This document shows positions 61,405-64,000 of a stretch of 64,000 nucleotides of DNA, piece after piece; position 1 is the first letter of the stretch; each line of letters starts with the position of its first letter. The stretch lies in contig CAVERH010000001.1 of the NCBI GenBank assembly GCA_963618065.1, positions 62,001 through 126,000 on the forward strand, given 5' to 3'. The notes under the pieces were generated by a model that was not told the origin of the DNA, made no database searches, and saw only the letters and a list, made by a program, of their open reading frames with translations. Both the position numbers and the translations under genes were made by a program. Origin of the DNA: Suilimivivens sp963618065 (lineage in GTDB: Bacteria; Bacillota; Clostridia; Lachnospirales; Lachnospiraceae).

Positions 61405-62766
61405 ATGGAACGCAATTATACAACCGGAAGTGTTTTCAAAAATATCCTGATTTTCTCTCTGCCTTATTTATTTTCGTATTTTTTACAGACCTTATACGGA
61501 ATGGCCGATTTATTCATCATCGGGCAGTTTGAGGGCGTGGCAGGTACCACCGCTGTTTCCATAGGCTCTCAGGTCATGCATATGCTCACGGTTATGATTG
61601 TCGGTCTTGCCATGGGTGCGACCGTCAGTATCGGGCAGGCGATCGGCGCCAATAACCGGAAGGAAGCCGCCTCCGATATAGGAAATACCACAACCCTGTT
61701 CCTGCTGCTTTCCCTTGTATTAACCGTTGTGCTGCTTGCACTGGTAAAGCCGATCGTATCCATCATGTCCACTCCTTCCGAAGCGGTAAATGGTACGATT
61801 GCGTATCTCACGATCTGCTTTATCGGAATTCCTTTTATCACCGCATATAACATCATCAGTTCCATTTTGCGTGGCATGGGAGACTCCAAAAGCCCCATGT
61901 ATTTCATCGCCATTGCCTGCGTTATGAATATTATTCTGGATTATATCTTTATGGGAGCTCTTCATTTAGGACCTGCCGGAGCCGCTCTCGGCACGACGCT
62001 TTCCCAGTTGATCAGTGTTGCAGCTGCCCTGATTTTCCTTAGGAAAAAGGAGCATGGACTTTCCCTGCACAGAACAGACTTCAAACCACAATCCCCGATC
62101 ATGGGGCGAATTCTGAAAATCGGCGTTCCGATTGCGATGCAGGACGGGCTGATCCAGATTGCCTTTATCCTCATTACGATTATTGCCAACCAGCGCGGAC
62201 TTACCGATGCCGCTGCCGTCGGCATCGTAGAGAAGATTATCAGCTTTCTGTTCCTGGTGCCCTCCTCGATGCTTTCTACCGTTTCTGCTCTCGGTGCACA
62301 GAATATCGGCGCCGATAAACCGGAACGAGCCAGACAGACGCTACGCTACGCAATTTATCTGGCTGCCGGATTCGGAATTGTGATTTCCATTCTAATCCAG
62401 TTTGTTGCAGAACCGGTCGTTTCCCTTTTTACCTCGGACAGCGATGCGATCCTTGCAGGCGGTCAGTATCTGCGCGGCTATATCTGGGACTGCTTTTTTG
62501 CCGGCATTCATTTCAGCTTCAGCGGTTACTTCTGTGCCTGCGAAAAATCCGGAATTTCCTTCCTGCACAACATCATTGCCATTGTACTGATGCGCGTGCC
62601 CGGTGTATATTTTACCTCGAAGCTGTTCCCGGCAACGCTGCTTCCTATGGGACTTGCTACCGCAACCGGCTCCCTCGTATCTGTCATCATCTGTGTGATT
62701 GCGTACTGTATCATTGAACGTAAGTCCGGAAAGGAATCTGCAATTCCTTATGGAAACCCGGAATAA
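61405..62766 (+). CDS. MATE-family efflux transporter
   Basis: 453 residues with 12 predicted membrane helices in two halves: MADLFIIGQFEGVAGTTAVSIGSQ and MGATVSIGQAIGANNRKEA in the first, IAMQDGLIQIAFILITIIANQRG and LSTVSALGAQNIGADKPERAR in the second. This is the DinF/NorM-like MATE signature; substrate cations or drugs unknown. It is divergent from plsY and has a MerR-type promoter, suggesting induction by its substrate. Confidence 0.93.
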   Translation: MERNYTTGSVFKNILIFSLPYLFSYFLQTLYGMADLFIIGQFEGVAGTTAVSIGSQVMHMLTVMIVGLAMGATVSIGQAIGANNRKEAASDIGNTTTLFLLLSLVLTVVLLALVKPIVSIMSTPSEAVNGTIAYLTICFIGIPFITAYNIISSILRGMGDSKSPMYFIAIACVMNIILDYIFMGALHLGPAGAALGTTLSQLISVAAALIFLRKKEHGLSLHRTDFKPQSPIMGRILKIGVPIAMQDGLIQIAFILITIIANQRGLTDAAAVGIVEKIISFLFLVPSSMLSTVSALGAQNIGADKPERARQTLRYAIYLAAGFGIVISILIQFVAEPVVSLFTSDSDAILAGGQYLRGYIWDCFFAGIHFSFSGYFCACEKSGISFLHNIIAIVLMRVPGVYFTSKLFPATLLPMGLATATGSLVSVIICVIAYCIIERKSGKESAIPYGNPE

Positions 62767-62796
62767 TGATAAGAAATAAACTTTCCGGAAATAATA

Positions 62797-62833
62797 AAGC
62801 TGTCTGATTACATGGGATCGTATCAGGCAGCTT
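62797..62833 (+). terminator. Terminator of the MATE gene
   Basis: AAGCTGtCTGAT and ATCAGgCAGCTT arms around a 13-nt loop, followed by CTTAATTT. Confidence 0.7.
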
Positions 62834-62843
62834 CTTAATTTGT

Positions 62844-62960
62844 CTATTCAGAGCCATGCAGAAATGCTTGTGCAAGATGACCGTGGGAGCTTGCTCACTA
62901 AGGGCAGCTTATGAATGGGCAGGGCTGAACTGTAACGGCGAATGGAGTTCAGAATAGTTA
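62844..62960. mobile_element. Degenerate IS66-type MITE copy 5
   Basis: CTATTCAGAGCCATGCAG at one end and GAGTTCAGAATAGTTA at the other; internal sequence unlike copies 1-4. No target duplication visible. It lies between the convergent MATE and cupin genes. Confidence 0.5.
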
Positions 62961-63287
62961 AAAAATAACAACCAACAGCATCTTGAACTGCTCCTGTCCA
63001 AATACCGCATGAGGGTGCTTTGCGGGCATTACAATGGATTCTCCCTCGTGCAGCTCATATGCTACGCCATCAATGGTAATCTTACCAACACCATCCAGGC
63101 AGGTCACAAATGCGTCACCGCCGGATTCGTGTGTACTGATTTCTTCTCCCTTGTCAAATGCAAATAAGGTTACGCTGACCGCATCATTCTGCGCCAGGGT
63201 CTTGCTGACAACCTGTCCCTCCTGATAAGCAACCTGCTCCTTTAAGGTCATAACCTCTGCTTTGCTGATGTTTTTCATTCCACCCAT
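62958..63287 (-). CDS. Small cupin protein
   Basis: 109 residues, one cupin_2 domain: motif 1 with GEEISTHESGGDAFVTCLDGVGKI, motif 2 with GESIVMPAKHPHAVFGQEQF (metal-binding His and Glu). Start ATG at 63287 with AAGGAGG 6 nt upstream. Probable metal-binding sensor or stress-response protein; adjoins the Fe-S protein gene downstream in the reading direction with a 108-nt gap. Confidence 0.85.
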   Translation of the reverse strand: MGGMKNISKAEVMTLKEQVAYQEGQVVSKTLAQNDAVSVTLFAFDKGEEISTHESGGDAFVTCLDGVGKITIDGVAYELHEGESIVMPAKHPHAVFGQEQFKMLLVVIF

Positions 63288-63395
63288 GATAAGCCTCCTT
63301 CTTTATCCTTTTCTTTTGTATTCTATTTGATTGTATCCTTTGTACTTTTTCCATGTGGACAGAGTTTTATTCCATTGTCTGTTTCTTTTCCTGTT

Positions 63396-64000
63396 TTAGT
63401 CAAGAATTTTTCCATCAATGGAAATCGTAACGACCTGCCATGGAATAAATTTACCACTATTTTTCAGTGCTGTCACTGCTGCATGCTCCAGTCCTCCACA
63501 ACAGGGAACCTCCATGCGCACAACCGTAACACTTTGGATCTCATTAAGCTCAATGATCTGCTGTAATTTCTCACTGTAATCGATATCGTCCAGCTTCGGG
63601 CAGCCGATGATCGTAATCTTTCCCTTCATAAACTCTTCATGCATGTTGGCATAGGCATATGCCGTACAATCTGCTGCAATTAAGAGCTTTGCGCCATTAA
63701 AATAAGGTGCATTCACAGGAACAAGCTTAATCTGGCACGGCCATTGTCCCAGGCGGGATTTCATCCGGGGCATCGAAACGGTAACACTTTCCTTTTCATC
63801 TGCCATATCCTCCTGTGCCATTGTACGCATCCGTGATCCCGGACAGCCCTGAAATACCGGCCGTTCAGAAGCGATCTGCTTTTGTGCTGCCATCTTTTTC
63901 TGATGCTGCTCTACCGCCTTTTCGTCATAGGCCGCAGCTTCCCGTTCCACAAAGGTAATCGCTCCGGCAGGGCACACCGGCAGGCAGTTTCCCAGTCCGT
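63396..64000 (-). CDS. 4Fe-4S ferredoxin-type protein (5' end outside the window)
   Basis: Runs off the end of the window. The visible ~201 residues begin with GLGNCLPVCPAGAITF, the second half of a CxxCxxCxxxCP iron-sulfur site, and continue with HQKKMAAQKQIASERPVFQGCPGSR, an ADCTAYAYANMHEEF segment, IIGCPKLDD and VPCCGGLEHA. This pattern is known in clostridial 4Fe-4S proteins related to hydrogenase or corrinoid maturation enzymes; precise role not known. Stop at 63396. Confidence 0.75.
   Translation of the reverse strand, partial: GLGNCLPVCPAGAITFVEREAAAYDEKAVEQHQKKMAAQKQIASERPVFQGCPGSRMRTMAQEDMADEKESVTVSMPRMKSRLGQWPCQIKLVPVNAPYFNGAKLLIAADCTAYAYANMHEEFMKGKITIIGCPKLDDIDYSEKLQQIIELNEIQSVTVVRMEVPCCGGLEHAAVTALKNSGKFIPWQVVTISIDGKILD

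Noticed and set aside
1..64000. CRISPR array, prophage or rRNA operon
   Set aside because: No regularly spaced short repeats, phage structural genes or rRNA signatures were seen.

Overview
The window reads as chromosomal DNA of an anaerobic, spore-forming, Gram-positive member of the Clostridia, most likely Lachnospiraceae. The grounds are the gpr-spoIIP-lepA-hemW block, the dgt-dnaG-rpoD-trmK block, an intact sigK, strong AGGAGG ribosome-binding sites, and families typical of Lachnospiraceae (DUF6033, DUF6320, DUF6512, a TGS-uridine kinase fusion). Genus cannot be fixed from the sequence. I see no prophage, rRNA operon or CRISPR array.

Layout. (1) 20-20893, minus strand: a nearly complete type IV pilus (T4P) operon in the order pilB, pilC, pilA, pilD, pilMN fusion, pilO and four minor pilins (GspI-, GspK-, GspH- and GspJ-like, the last with a 1000-residue repetitive C-terminal extension). 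A 1500-residue secreted or membrane-anchored protein ends it. No secretin is present, as expected for a Gram-positive cell. (2) 21059-24903: a PD-(D/E)XK transposase-like nuclease, dprA and comM. (3) 25438-27154: sigK followed 13 nt later by pilT, the retraction ATPase. (4) 27323-33424: hemW, lepA, spoIIP, gpr, and divergent rpsT. (5) 33526-40539: RNase P RNA, TGS-uridine kinase, trmK, rpoD, dnaG and dgt. (6) 40647-43823: an alpha/beta hydrolase divergent from a condensation-fold acyltransferase and a DUF6320 protein, with an operator-like triple repeat between them. (7) 44028-49109: two tiny membrane proteins, a small membrane protein, an M18 aminopeptidase, metY and a DUF6033 protein. metY is preceded by a Cys/Met-rich leader ORF with a terminator and a competing antiterminator. 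(8) 49309-53936: an orphan Cys-rich 23-aa ORF, a lipoprotein and a MacB-type ABC exporter under a perfect palindromic operator. (9) 54065-61095: DUF6512, tRNA-Leu(AAG), an MBL-fold protein, a CmpB-like membrane protein, two CobW-type GTPases (one fused to a YcgQ-like domain, one with a His-rich metal loop), a UgtP-like glucosyltransferase and PlsY. (10) 61405-64000: a MATE exporter with a MerR-type promoter, a cupin and a truncated ferredoxin-type protein.

The most notable structure outside ordinary genes is: (a) the putative cysteine-responsive attenuator of metY; (b) a family of short GTAACTATTCAG-ended elements scattered between genes, two with perfect 8-bp target duplications, the hallmark of IS66-type MITEs; (c) a 183-bp element with 15-bp perfect inverted ends at the pilC/pilA junction; (d) small ORFs of 23, 26, 40 and 47 codons with good ribosome-binding sites; (e) three operator/promoter overlaps whose regulators lie outside the window.

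All family assignments are from motif recognition by eye; no database search or structure prediction was run.
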